Of a DNA stretch of 25,481 nt, positions 9,301 through 14,030 are shown piece after piece. Made by a program: the position numbers and the translations under genes. Below the pieces are notes generated by a model. That model did not search any database and was not told the DNA's origin. It saw only the letters and a program-made list of their open reading frames with translations. The stretch covers positions 1 to 25,481 of the forward strand of contig URYF01000014.1 in the NCBI GenBank assembly GCA_900551965.1. Direction: 5' to 3'. Position 1 is the first letter of the stretch; every line of letters begins with the position of its first letter. The DNA is from an uncultured bacterium (GTDB lineage Bacteria > Cyanobacteriota > Vampirovibrionia > Gastranaerophilales > Gastranaerophilaceae).

Positions 9301-9314
9301 ATCTTGAGAATTAA
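6306..9314 (+). CDS. Triple zinc-ribbon STAND-type ATPase with TPR-like helical C-terminus
   Basis: 1002 aa. Three regularly spaced zinc ribbons fill the N-terminus, each CxxC-x10-CxxC: C3/C6-C17/C20, C28/C31-C42/C45, C53/C56-C67/C70. A linker leads to an AAA_16/STAND-type P-loop ATPase: Walker A GDKGIGKSS at 128-136, Walker B FVFVVDNLD near 250-258, and a winged-helix-like part around 380-450 (LKERLATLKK-type). From about 480 to the end the protein is all helix with TPR-like pairs. This layout is that of signal-transducing STAND regulators (as in the ATPase-TPR half of some class III cyclases and MalT-like proteins), but no cyclase, protease or DNA-binding output domain is seen. No Shine-Dalgarno is visible; it starts 10 nt after the sigma stop, so translation is probably coupled. 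The zinc ribbons likely bind protein or nucleic acid. Function is inferred. Confidence 0.85.
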   Translation: MKCPVCKKNISDTALKCPYCKTRTGLLCKQCNTVNPVGALACKKCGKELLKICPHCHSVNFPIAVKCRKCGSPFRPGLKSKVKEAESQSKSKSVNLEFVPNLYNQSKAFEVLVEGLRSRDKKIFSISGDKGIGKSSLLKKVMKSLDAEKLEWCVGKCTQLTQLTPGGVIQDMLLNLFKLPNYYVNNDDLKKDAMQFFSNEFRFLNAVEVSDFLNFLYNSKDGNYEDIIINKKKTYDILNKIFDAFCHTGRFVFVVDNLDFIDGFSIEFLTNFIRRDNNWRNLKFIAIYNEHKPVSSFFGVDKKELKAYEDIYLAPSESSDLEKNLKLTGDAGTYVSPREKEIIFEKSKGNPAFVEQAVSYCFDCQIADKAFIMPNNFSDLIKERLATLKKTNKEAHKMLCGAAILGDRLNLALLKEIFGYKNQEFNDIMSYLAKSNFVRPYNEVFYEFNNLLLWENVLKNIQNDSAFEDINVKVGKAISIFTLNTNATMAMIAHNLKENRMAFDIWTKTTRLASYVGDINLYVIAQKQCLALLNEFNENETLNIRYNISERLGKLLTEYDPEEAIEFLPDAISNAKSENNEAKEIELLGYLALCCKKIGNYFGDVECIDNVLKKLTPSQELEVAMIKASKLPSLLNVGNCGEVVNLIDNDIMPVINSNLSKPRLNKTIPMGFLYDTWIRVYLNLAAALALQGNDRSFEVLAFLFEVIDKHKITDEDLICRAKLVLAYANTMKGNFATSQEVLTDVQNIYGFKYADLDYINSNNADIIHFYGLIEVINKFLKKDYDSIQQVLYESATAAEDTGNEFIKNIFKTLLGRFYCDSKQAKQAIQIYNEQITYFANKKLAMGALLCWYLISEATIITESPKNAVEIATQALDIAQNPKINCTFFIVSLKIILAKAYMELSDYETAKINIESGMLLAKKYNMNDLLSKIYLLYGKYFQDIGSLQSQNQSEYLKGAGKMYDKAMEIVVKATKNTYLREKIDSAKSALGAYCNLNGFNLEN

Positions 9315-9360
9315 ACTCTTTTATAAAATTATAAAAAATATTTATAATCCCATTTAAGTA

Positions 9361-9389
9361 TTCAGTTTTGTAACGAAAAGATATATAAT
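9361..9389 (+). promoter_or_regulatory. Candidate promoter of the 226/213-aa gene
   Basis: A perfect TATAAT at 9384-9389 is preceded at 17 nt by the weak -35 TTCAGT (9361-9366). The expected start is near 9396. This would give a very short leader to the ATG at 9404, but about 47 nt to the TTG at 9443, which has a ribosome site. Confidence 0.5.
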
Positions 9390-9442
9390 CTTTACAAGAA
9401 AACATGTTTATTTTAAAAATAGGTTATATAAAGGAAATAAAA

Positions 9443-10084
9443 TTGCTAAATAATTTTGAAAGTTTTGATAATTCAGAAACCGCAACAAAGAAAGATATAG
9501 TTATACAGGAGAGAGTAGAGCTTGTATCTTCTCATATGTATAAGCAGTTTTTAGATTATCAGCATTCTACAGTCAACACAAACGATATTTTTACAAGAAT
9601 GACGGATTGTCTTGAACTGGTTGCAAATAACCTTAAACAATCGTTTTCTTCAAGAGGGGTTACAACCCAGAATATTTATGTTGATTCTGATTCTTTGAAA
9701 TCTGTTGCTGTGATAAATATTCTCTGGCACAAGATGAGTTTTACAACCCGCTGTAATTTTCAGCCGCAAGCTCTTTTCAGAGATGATGGAAGACATATTT
9801 TTTCAAATAGAATTATGGCAATAAGCGGTAACTACAATGATATAATTAAGGATGCAAAAGATCGTGATGAAGAGATGGTAAGGCTTTTGGAAAATGAAAT
9901 TGCGTCGTTGTATGTTCCGGCTGATCAAAATCAAAAATGTGTATTTAAGATAAAACATACCGGACAAGAATTTACGCTGAATCAAATTGATGCGCCGCGT
10001 GAGGTCGTATTAAAAGTTGTAGAAACTGTATGCGGCGGCGGTTTGTATCATCAGGATGGTTCTGTTAAAACTTTTATTGTTTAA
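9443..10084 (+). CDS. Conserved-looking protein of unknown function (213 aa)
   Basis: The frame is open from an ATG at 9404 (226 aa), but that ATG has no ribosome site and the first 13 residues are not protein-like in character. The TTG at 9443 has AAAGGA 7 nt upstream and gives 213 aa, so I prefer it. The sequence is soluble with mixed helix and strand. A helical N-terminus (ERVELVSSHMYKQFLDYQ) contains HSTVNTNDIFTRMTDCLELV. The middle is strand-rich (KSVAVINILWHKMSFTTRCN), and the C-terminus KTGQEFTL-like/GGGLYHQDGSVKTFIV includes a Gly-rich turn. No membrane segment, signal peptide or catalytic motif is seen, and I do not recognise the family. It sits after the zinc-ribbon ATPase with its own promoter, and before an 86-aa gene. 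A link to the sigma-factor block is by position only. Confidence 0.75.
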   Translation: MLNNFESFDNSETATKKDIVIQERVELVSSHMYKQFLDYQHSTVNTNDIFTRMTDCLELVANNLKQSFSSRGVTTQNIYVDSDSLKSVAVINILWHKMSFTTRCNFQPQALFRDDGRHIFSNRIMAISGNYNDIIKDAKDRDEEMVRLLENEIASLYVPADQNQKCVFKIKHTGQEFTLNQIDAPREVVLKVVETVCGGGLYHQDGSVKTFIV

Positions 10085-10099
10085 TTTAACCGGTTAAAT
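10084..10099. promoter_or_regulatory. 16-bp perfect palindrome, candidate operator
   Basis: ATTTAACCGGTTAAAT reads the same on both strands. It overlaps the last base of the preceding stop codon and ends 2 nt before the -35 box at 10102. No T-run follows, so it is not a normal terminator. A dimeric regulator bound here would sit just upstream of RNA polymerase on the promoter of the 86-aa gene. Confidence 0.45.
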
Positions 10100-10101
10100 A
10101 A

Positions 10102-10130
10102 TTGACTTGTTCTAAAAAATAACTAATAAT
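10102..10130 (+). promoter_or_regulatory. sigma70-type promoter of the 86-aa gene
   Basis: TTGACT (10102-10107), 17 nt spacer, AATAAT (10125-10130): five of six consensus bases in each box at ideal spacing. The predicted start is near 10137, giving a leader of about 20 nt to the ATG at 10159. Confidence 0.7.
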
Positions 10131-10158
10131 ATATTTGTAGAGGTATTTTAGGTTAAAG

Positions 10159-10419
10159 ATGAAGTTAGTAGAAAAATTAAAAGAATACGAAAATCAATAC
10201 TTATTTATTCGCTGGGCTACAGGTGGAGAGTATGGCAAGCTTATCTATGCCGGTGATGATTTTATTGAATTTAATATAATTGATATAGAGACAATGAGAT
10301 ACAGAGAAACTATGTTAATCTACGCTCCGCTTATTCTTGAAGCGTCTGTCGGGGGTGCCGATATAGCAAGAATTGTTGCTGAAGTATCCTCTCAAATGTC
10401 AATTCACGATATGAATTAG
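10159..10419 (+). CDS. Small protein of unknown function, possibly an Sm-like barrel
   Basis: 86 aa, with its own promoter and a weak TAGGTTAAAG ribosome site. After a short N-terminal helix (KLVEKLKEYEN) come strands YLFIRWATGG, EYGKLIYAGDDFIEFNIID, RETMLIYAPLILEASV, then a short C-terminal helix (ADIARIVAEVSSQM). The order helix, then strongly bent strands with a Gly in the second (xGKLxxxGDDFIEF), is reminiscent of Sm/Hfq-type or SH3-like small barrels. This is fold-level guesswork; the sequence does not show the canonical Hfq motifs. There is no signal peptide or membrane segment. The name is left open. A palindrome lies directly upstream of its promoter, suggesting regulation. Confidence 0.75.
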   Translation: MKLVEKLKEYENQYLFIRWATGGEYGKLIYAGDDFIEFNIIDIETMRYRETMLIYAPLILEASVGGADIARIVAEVSSQMSIHDMN

Positions 10420-10445
10420 CTTAATTATCAAATCCTTGATTTGTT

Positions 10446-10474
10446 AAAAAAAAAGTCACAATTCTTTGCGACTT
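10446..10474 (-). terminator. Rho-independent terminator (minus strand)
   Basis: Minus strand: arms AAGTCGCAA (10474-10466) and TTGTGACTT (10461-10453) pair over 9 bp (one G-U) around loop AGAA, followed by a T run through 10446. On the plus strand the A run precedes the stem and no T run follows, so it works only leftward. Confidence 0.75.
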
Positions 10475-10537
10475 GAACAATAATCTTGGGAGGAGATTTT
10501 GGGATAGTTTGTACTTGCATGATAAGACAAGCATGCT
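10446..10537 (-). ncRNA. Candidate small RNA with CU-rich anti-Shine-Dalgarno loop
   Basis: No protein gene reads leftward into the strong minus-strand terminator at 10446-10474, yet a candidate promoter lies 63 nt upstream of it on that strand. The predicted transcript is about 92 nt. It has a weak 5' hairpin, an unpaired UAUCCC, a hairpin AAUCU-CCUCCCA-AGAUU (10498-10482) that shows CCUCCC in its loop, and the terminator stem. C-rich loops of this kind pair with ribosome binding sites in several known bacterial sRNAs (for example RsaE of Firmicutes). No start codon with a ribosome site and a meaningful frame is present on this strand. Alternative: the GGGAGGAG on the plus strand belongs to an unseen leader. 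Confidence 0.5.
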
Positions 10538-10543
10538 AAATTG

Positions 10544-10571
10544 GTTATATTCATGTTTGAAATTTTAACAA
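10544..10571 (-). promoter_or_regulatory. Candidate promoter of the minus-strand small RNA
   Basis: Minus strand TTGTTA (10571-10566), 16 nt spacer, TATAAC (10549-10544). The predicted start is an A near 10537. The -35 box is moderate; it lies just outside the aroQ promoter, so the two would fire back to back. Confidence 0.4.
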
Positions 10572-10574
10572 AAA

Positions 10575-10603
10575 TTTACAAATTAGACTTTTTGTAATAT
10601 AAT
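10575..10603 (+). promoter_or_regulatory. aroQ promoter giving a leaderless mRNA
   Basis: TTTACA (10575-10580), 17 nt spacer, perfect TATAAT (10598-10603). The start site expected 7 nt after the -10 box falls on the A of the aroQ ATG at 10610. No Shine-Dalgarno precedes the ATG, as expected for a leaderless transcript. Confidence 0.75.
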
Positions 10604-10609
10604 ACTGAT

Positions 10610-11065
10610 ATGGAAAAAGATTTAAACATACTGATAATTAATGGTCCGAACCTCAATATGCTTGGGGTTAGAGAACCTGAGCAATACGGCTCAAAATCGT
10701 ACAAAGACCTTGAAATGGAACTGCACGAGTATTCTTTTGAACTCGGGATTAATATTGAAATATTTCAAAGTAATTTTGAAGGTGAGATTATTGAAAAAAT
10801 CCAATATGCGCTTGGAAATTTTGACGGAATAATTTTAAATGCAGGCGCTTATACTCATACAAGCATTGCGATACGTGATGCGCTCACCTCTGTAAAAATT
10901 CCGACTGTTGAGGTTCATATTTCAAATATTTATAGGCGTGAAGAGTTTCGACATAATTCTATGTTTGCCGATGTTTGTGTGGGGCAGATTACAGGGTTTA
11001 AATCTGATAGTTATAAACTCGGGCTTCAGGGACTTGTTAATTTCTTAACCAGTGCGAATGATTAG
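10610..11065 (+). CDS. aroQ: Type II 3-dehydroquinate dehydratase
   Basis: 151 aa, the usual length of the family (about 145-150). It dehydrates 3-dehydroquinate to 3-dehydroshikimate, the third step of the shikimate pathway, as a cytosolic dodecamer in known members. Signature elements are present in order: INGPNLNMLG near the N-terminus, R21 and Y26 in VREPEQYGS (the active-site Arg/Tyr loop), SNFEGEIIEKI, NAGAYTHTSIAIRDAL, EVHISNIYRREEFR with the catalytic His, and the VCVGQITGF segment. The start is fixed by a promoter whose +1 coincides with the ATG, so the mRNA is probably leaderless. It stands alone among non-shikimate neighbours. Confidence 0.97.
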   Translation: MEKDLNILIINGPNLNMLGVREPEQYGSKSYKDLEMELHEYSFELGINIEIFQSNFEGEIIEKIQYALGNFDGIILNAGAYTHTSIAIRDALTSVKIPTVEVHISNIYRREEFRHNSMFADVCVGQITGFKSDSYKLGLQGLVNFLTSAND

Positions 11066-11112
11066 TTTATTAATTTGAAAAATTTCATGGCAGGACTTAT
11101 TGTACAATACTG

Positions 11113-11146
11113 CGATTGCCACGGTCGTTCCACTCCCTCGCAATGA
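11113..11146. repeat. Dispersed palindromic intergenic repeat (GTCATTGCGA...GGCAATC type)
   Basis: GATTGCCACGGTCGTTCCAC followed by TCCCTCGCAATGAC. Its reverse complement matches the widely scattered repeat GTCATTGCGAGG...GTGGCAATC known from many bacterial genomes. The ends are inverted (ATTGC/GCAAT). It is far richer in G+C than its surroundings, which marks it as foreign. Confidence 0.7.
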
Positions 11147-11292
11147 CAGGGGTAAATGCCCCCCCTCACCCCAGCCCTCTTCCAAAAGGCGAAGGACCAA
11201 AAGGAAAACCGCCTATTATCGCAAAACCTCATTATCTTCCGAAAGGGCATGATTTTAAAGGTCTGCCAGAAGATGGTAAAGAACTTTTATAA
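11143..11292 (+). pseudogene. Probable 3' remnant of a gene fused to repeat sequence
   Basis: A frame runs from an ATG inside the first repeat (11143) to TAA at 11290-11292, 49 codons. The first half is repeat sequence. The second half (from about 11200) encodes KPPIIAKPHYLPKGHDFKGL followed by PEDGKELL, which has normal amino-acid balance and the AT-rich codon use of the neighbours. It ends 2 nt before a strong terminator. This looks like the C-terminus of a former gene whose front was replaced by repeats. The parent protein is not recognised. It could also be expressed as a 49-aa chimera, but no ribosome site is seen. Confidence 0.4.
11159..11195. repeat. Second dispersed repeat (CCCCTCACCCCAGCCCTC type)
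   Basis: CCCCCCCTCACCCCAGCCCT followed by CTTCCAAAAGGCGAAGG. This CCCTCACCCC(A/C)GCCCTCTCC...GGGAGAGGG element is a common intergenic repeat in unrelated bacteria. It lies 12 nt after the first repeat. The short inverted part CTTCC...GGCGAAG is a degenerate hairpin. Confidence 0.6.
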
Positions 11293-11294
11293 AG

Positions 11295-11321
11295 AAAAGC
11301 GGGATTTTATCCCGCTTTTTT
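11295..11321. terminator. Bidirectional Rho-independent terminator
   Basis: Arms AAAAGCGGGAT (11295-11305) and ATCCCGCTTTT (11309-11319) form an 11-bp stem with a TTT loop and T runs in both directions. It overlaps the stop codon of the ABC ATPase gene on the minus strand and serves the aroQ/remnant side on the plus strand. Confidence 0.9.
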
Positions 11322-12315
11322 AAATTCTATTTCCGGTTTGTTTATCAAATTTATACAAATCAGATGTTTTAATTGTTAATTCTAAAGTTTTGCCAATTTG
11401 CACATCTGCATCGAGTTTTGCAGAACATTTGTTCTCCCCGATATTAAAATATGCGATTTTTTCACTGCCAAGCATTTCAGATATATCAACGTTAACGTTC
11501 AATTTTATATCACCGTCAGGTTTTGTCATTTTTTCAGGGCGGATTCCGTATAAGATATTTTCATCAAGTCCTATATCGCTGCCGTTTATGAAGTTCATCT
11601 GTGGAGAACCCACGAACCCTGCTACAAAAGTATTTGCAGGGTTGTTATAAATCTCTTCTGGTGAATCAACCTGCTGAATATCACCGTTATTAAGAACAAC
11701 AATTCTATCCCCCATTGTAAGTGCTTCTGTTTGATCATGAGTTACGTAGATGAATGTTGTTTGAAGTTTTTCGTGAAGTTTTTTTATTTCTGAGCGCATT
11801 TGTACGCGGAGTTTAGCATCAAGGTTTGATAGTGGCTCGTCCATTAAGAAAACTTTCGGGTTTCTGACAATCGCACGTCCTAATGCTACACGCTGTCTTT
11901 GTCCGCCTGATAATTGTTTTGGCTTTCTGTCTAAATATTCTCCAAGATTGAGGATCTCAGCGGCTTCTTGCACTTTTTTATCTATTGTTGCTTTGTCAAC
12001 TTTGCGCATTTTCAAACCGAATGCGATATTTTCTCTGACGGTCATATGCGGATATAGCGCGTAACTTTGGAATACGAATGCGATATCTCTGTCTTTTGGC
12101 GGGACATTGTTAACTTTTTTATCTCCGATATAAATTTCACCCTCAGAGATATCTTCCAGTCCTGCAATCATTCGTAAAAGTGTTGACTTGCCGCAGCCTG
12201 ATGCTCCTACAAGTACTACAAATTCTTTATCTTTGATTTCAAGATTAACATTATTAATTACTGTTTTGTTGTTATCGTAAGTTTTTTTTACGTTTTTTAA
12301 AACTACGCCGCTCAT
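11320..12315 (-). CDS. MalK/MsmX/UgpC-type ABC transporter ATP-binding protein
   Basis: 331 aa. Complete ABC ATPase: Walker A GASGCGKST (37-45), Q-loop Q83, signature LSGGQ (135-139), Walker B FLMDE (156-160), D-loop SNLD, and H-loop H193 (THDQ). After residue 240 comes the TOBE-like tail of sugar/polyol importers (YGIRPEKM), shorter than the usual ~360-aa MalK, so the regulatory part is reduced. It energises a carbohydrate-type importer at the inner membrane. No permease or binding protein lies nearby, so it is probably a shared (multitask) ATPase like MsmX; the substrate is unknown. An AAAAGGAATAAG ribosome site lies inside the end of the kinase-like gene, which stops 1 nt before this ATG, so the two are co-translated. 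Confidence 0.93.
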   Translation of the reverse strand: MSGVVLKNVKKTYDNNKTVINNVNLEIKDKEFVVLVGASGCGKSTLLRMIAGLEDISEGEIYIGDKKVNNVPPKDRDIAFVFQSYALYPHMTVRENIAFGLKMRKVDKATIDKKVQEAAEILNLGEYLDRKPKQLSGGQRQRVALGRAIVRNPKVFLMDEPLSNLDAKLRVQMRSEIKKLHEKLQTTFIYVTHDQTEALTMGDRIVVLNNGDIQQVDSPEEIYNNPANTFVAGFVGSPQMNFINGSDIGLDENILYGIRPEKMTKPDGDIKLNVNVDISEMLGSEKIAYFNIGENKCSAKLDADVQIGKTLELTIKTSDLYKFDKQTGNRI

Positions 12316-12316
12316 C

Positions 12317-13444
12317 TTATTCCTTTTCTATAGGCAGGATTATATTATAAACAGTTCCCTTCATTACTTCGGATCTGATGTCTATAAGCCCGTTTGCTCG
12401 TTTTATCAATATACTTGCTGTTCCAAGCTGAAGTGCTCTTAGGAAATTCTTTTTACCTTTGTCAAGCTGTGCATAAGGTTCGCACAAGTATTTCATTTCC
12501 TCTTCTGCTATTCCAACTCCTGTATCTCTGATTGTTAATTGCAAGTAAGAGGTTTGTTTTTTAGCTGTAATATCAAGGTTATACAATACACAGATTTTCT
12601 CATCAGGATGTGTAAGTTTTACCGAAATATAACCGGTTTCAGTCATATTAACAGAGGTTTCCAATATGTTTCTGAAGGCTGCCTTTATTGCGTTTAAATC
12701 GGTATAGATGTTACGTTTGTCAAGTGTTTCGTGATCTATATCGAATGCAAGTTTTTTGTTTCTTATCTCATCTTCGTAATCTTTAGAAATGGCTTTCAAG
12801 CTTTCAACTACGTCAAATGTGTGGTAATCCGGTTCGTAGATTGAAGATTCGGCTTTTGAAAACTCAATAAGTTTGTCTGAAAAATGATATAGCTCTTCAG
12901 CGTTATTATGGATGATTTTTACATATTTAGCCTGTTTTTCGCTTAATTCTCCTCCAAGTCCGTCTAACAGCCCTTGCGAAAACCCGCTTATTGACGTAAT
13001 TGGAGATTTAATATCGCCTTCCAGCTTTGCAAGCATTGCATTTTTTTCGTTGTTAAATTTTAAAGTTTTTTCGTCGTTTATTATTTCTTTTGTTAATTTT
13101 GTTAAATCTCTGATACTAATGCAATAACCACGGCCCTTTTTGGAAGCGTTTAGCTCAACATAAAATTCACGTCCTGGGATTTGCGCGCTTGTCAGTACCG
13201 GTTTTGAGGCCTCTATTGAGGTTTTTACATTTGTTAAACCGTTTTGTATAATTTCGTTAATGTTTACTGTTTTTAATTCTTCGCAATTCAACCCGAAAGT
13301 TTCTTTAGCTTTTCTGTTATGCTTTTTAATATTGCCTTCTGAATCTGTGTATATAATAGAATCGGGTAATTCGTCTATGGTTTTGAATGCTGTAAGAGCC
13401 CACCAGAAATCTTTCGCTAATTTATCCAAGTTCATAATTTGCAT
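12317..13444 (-). CDS. PAS-domain histidine-kinase-like protein lacking the phospho-accepting His
   Basis: 375 aa, soluble. The ATG at 13444 has AAAAGGATG just upstream; a second in-frame ATG at 13435 is less well placed. A PAS domain covers about residues 20-115 (SIIYTDSEGNIKKHNRKAKE). A HisKA-like helix hairpin follows, but the expected SHELRTP reads EGDIKSP (142-148), putting Gly143 where the phosphorylated His should be. In the ATPase domain the N-box reads NILETSVNMT (259-268), with Thr263 at the second conserved Asn. The G1 box DTGVGI (307-312) is intact; the G2 region is degenerate (LQLGTASILIK). It probably cannot autophosphorylate normally and may act as a PAS-controlled scaffold or ligand-gated regulator. 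It shares a transcript with the ABC ATPase. No response regulator is adjacent. Confidence 0.88.
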   Translation of the reverse strand: MQIMNLDKLAKDFWWALTAFKTIDELPDSIIYTDSEGNIKKHNRKAKETFGLNCEELKTVNINEIIQNGLTNVKTSIEASKPVLTSAQIPGREFYVELNASKKGRGYCISIRDLTKLTKEIINDEKTLKFNNEKNAMLAKLEGDIKSPITSISGFSQGLLDGLGGELSEKQAKYVKIIHNNAEELYHFSDKLIEFSKAESSIYEPDYHTFDVVESLKAISKDYEDEIRNKKLAFDIDHETLDKRNIYTDLNAIKAAFRNILETSVNMTETGYISVKLTHPDEKICVLYNLDITAKKQTSYLQLTIRDTGVGIAEEEMKYLCEPYAQLDKGKKNFLRALQLGTASILIKRANGLIDIRSEVMKGTVYNIILPIEKE

Positions 13445-13623
13445 TACATCCTTTTATAGTATATAATACATCATAACATGAAAAATTTTTGAAAAATTAC
13501 ATGTAAATTTTTGTAATTTTTTTAAGAAGAAAGTAGCAAAAAATATTATTTAGGTGTTTTCTATATAAAAACCAACATGAAGATAATATAGAAAATGTAA
13601 TTTTCTGAAAGTAAGGTGATACT

Positions 13624-13953
13624 ATGAGAGAAATCGACAACAAAAACATTAATAGTTTAAACTTCAAAGGTATCCAAAAACCTGCCGCAGCAGATTCAGC
13701 CCCGGAAGAAGCGACAGCTGCTGTTCAACCTGAAGCAAAAGAGATTAAAGATTTGACAAATGTTCCGGAAGCAACACTTGGCAAATCACAGATTTCATCA
13801 GATTCTATTGAAAATGATATGAAATTTTTGGAGAAAAACCCGCAGTTAGTGCAGGAATTGAATGCAGCTATTGAAAACTATGCATCGACTCATGGTGAAG
13901 AAGACACTTTAAAAATGATTGAAAAAATGCATCAGGAATTTGTTAAGAAGTAA
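13624..13953 (+). CDS. Small protein with NxxFxG N-terminal tag
   Basis: 109 aa, with a TAAGGTGAT ribosome site 5 nt before the ATG. The N-terminus INSLNFKGIQKP carries the same NxxFxG tag as the 136-aa protein at 1279-1689. Then come an Ala/Pro/Glu-rich linker (about 20-40), and a helical acidic C-terminus (SIENDMKFLEKNPQLVQELN and EEDTLKMIEKMHQEFVKK). No membrane segment, signal peptide or enzyme motif is seen, and I do not know a function. It is monocistronic: a divergent promoter region lies upstream and a good terminator at 13980-14010. The tag shared with an otherwise unrelated protein suggests common targeting or a common binding partner. Confidence 0.8.
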   Translation: MREIDNKNINSLNFKGIQKPAAADSAPEEATAAVQPEAKEIKDLTNVPEATLGKSQISSDSIENDMKFLEKNPQLVQELNAAIENYASTHGEEDTLKMIEKMHQEFVKK

Positions 13954-13979
13954 TTTTAATGTGAAAATAAAAATTTTAG

Positions 13980-14010
13980 AAACGGAGCTTTAAATAAGTT
14001 TCGTTTTTTT
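13980..14010 (+). terminator. Rho-independent terminator of the 109-aa gene
   Basis: Arms AAACGGAGCTT (13980-13990) and AAGTTTCGTTT (13996-14006) pair over 11 bp in RNA, two of them G-U, with a 5-nt loop and a T run to 14010. The G-U pairs become mismatches on the other strand, so it acts mainly on the plus strand. Confidence 0.8.
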
Positions 14011-14030
14011 ACTTTATTTAACAGTAAGTA

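Noticed and set aside
9320..9352. AT-only hairpin TTATAAA...TTTATAA after the zinc-ribbon ATPase gene as a terminator
   Set aside because: The stem contains no G-C pair and no proper T run follows; such structures arise by chance in AT-rich sequence.
10515..10538. Six-codon leader peptide ORF (ATG ATA AGA CAA GCA TGC TAA) on the plus strand before aroQ
   Set aside because: The GGGAGGAG upstream is too far from the ATG to serve as its ribosome site, and the aroQ promoter lies downstream of it.
11062..11250. 62-aa minus-strand frame across the dispersed repeats
   Set aside because: Its content is the translated repeat (RGGIYPCHCEG type), a well-known spurious product of these elements.
13489..13528. 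AAAAATTAC...GTAATTTTT inverted repeat between the kinase-like gene and the 109-aa gene
   Set aside because: Almost pure A/T with a 12-nt loop, in a divergent region where a terminator is not expected. The central TTACATGTAA is too short to claim as an operator.
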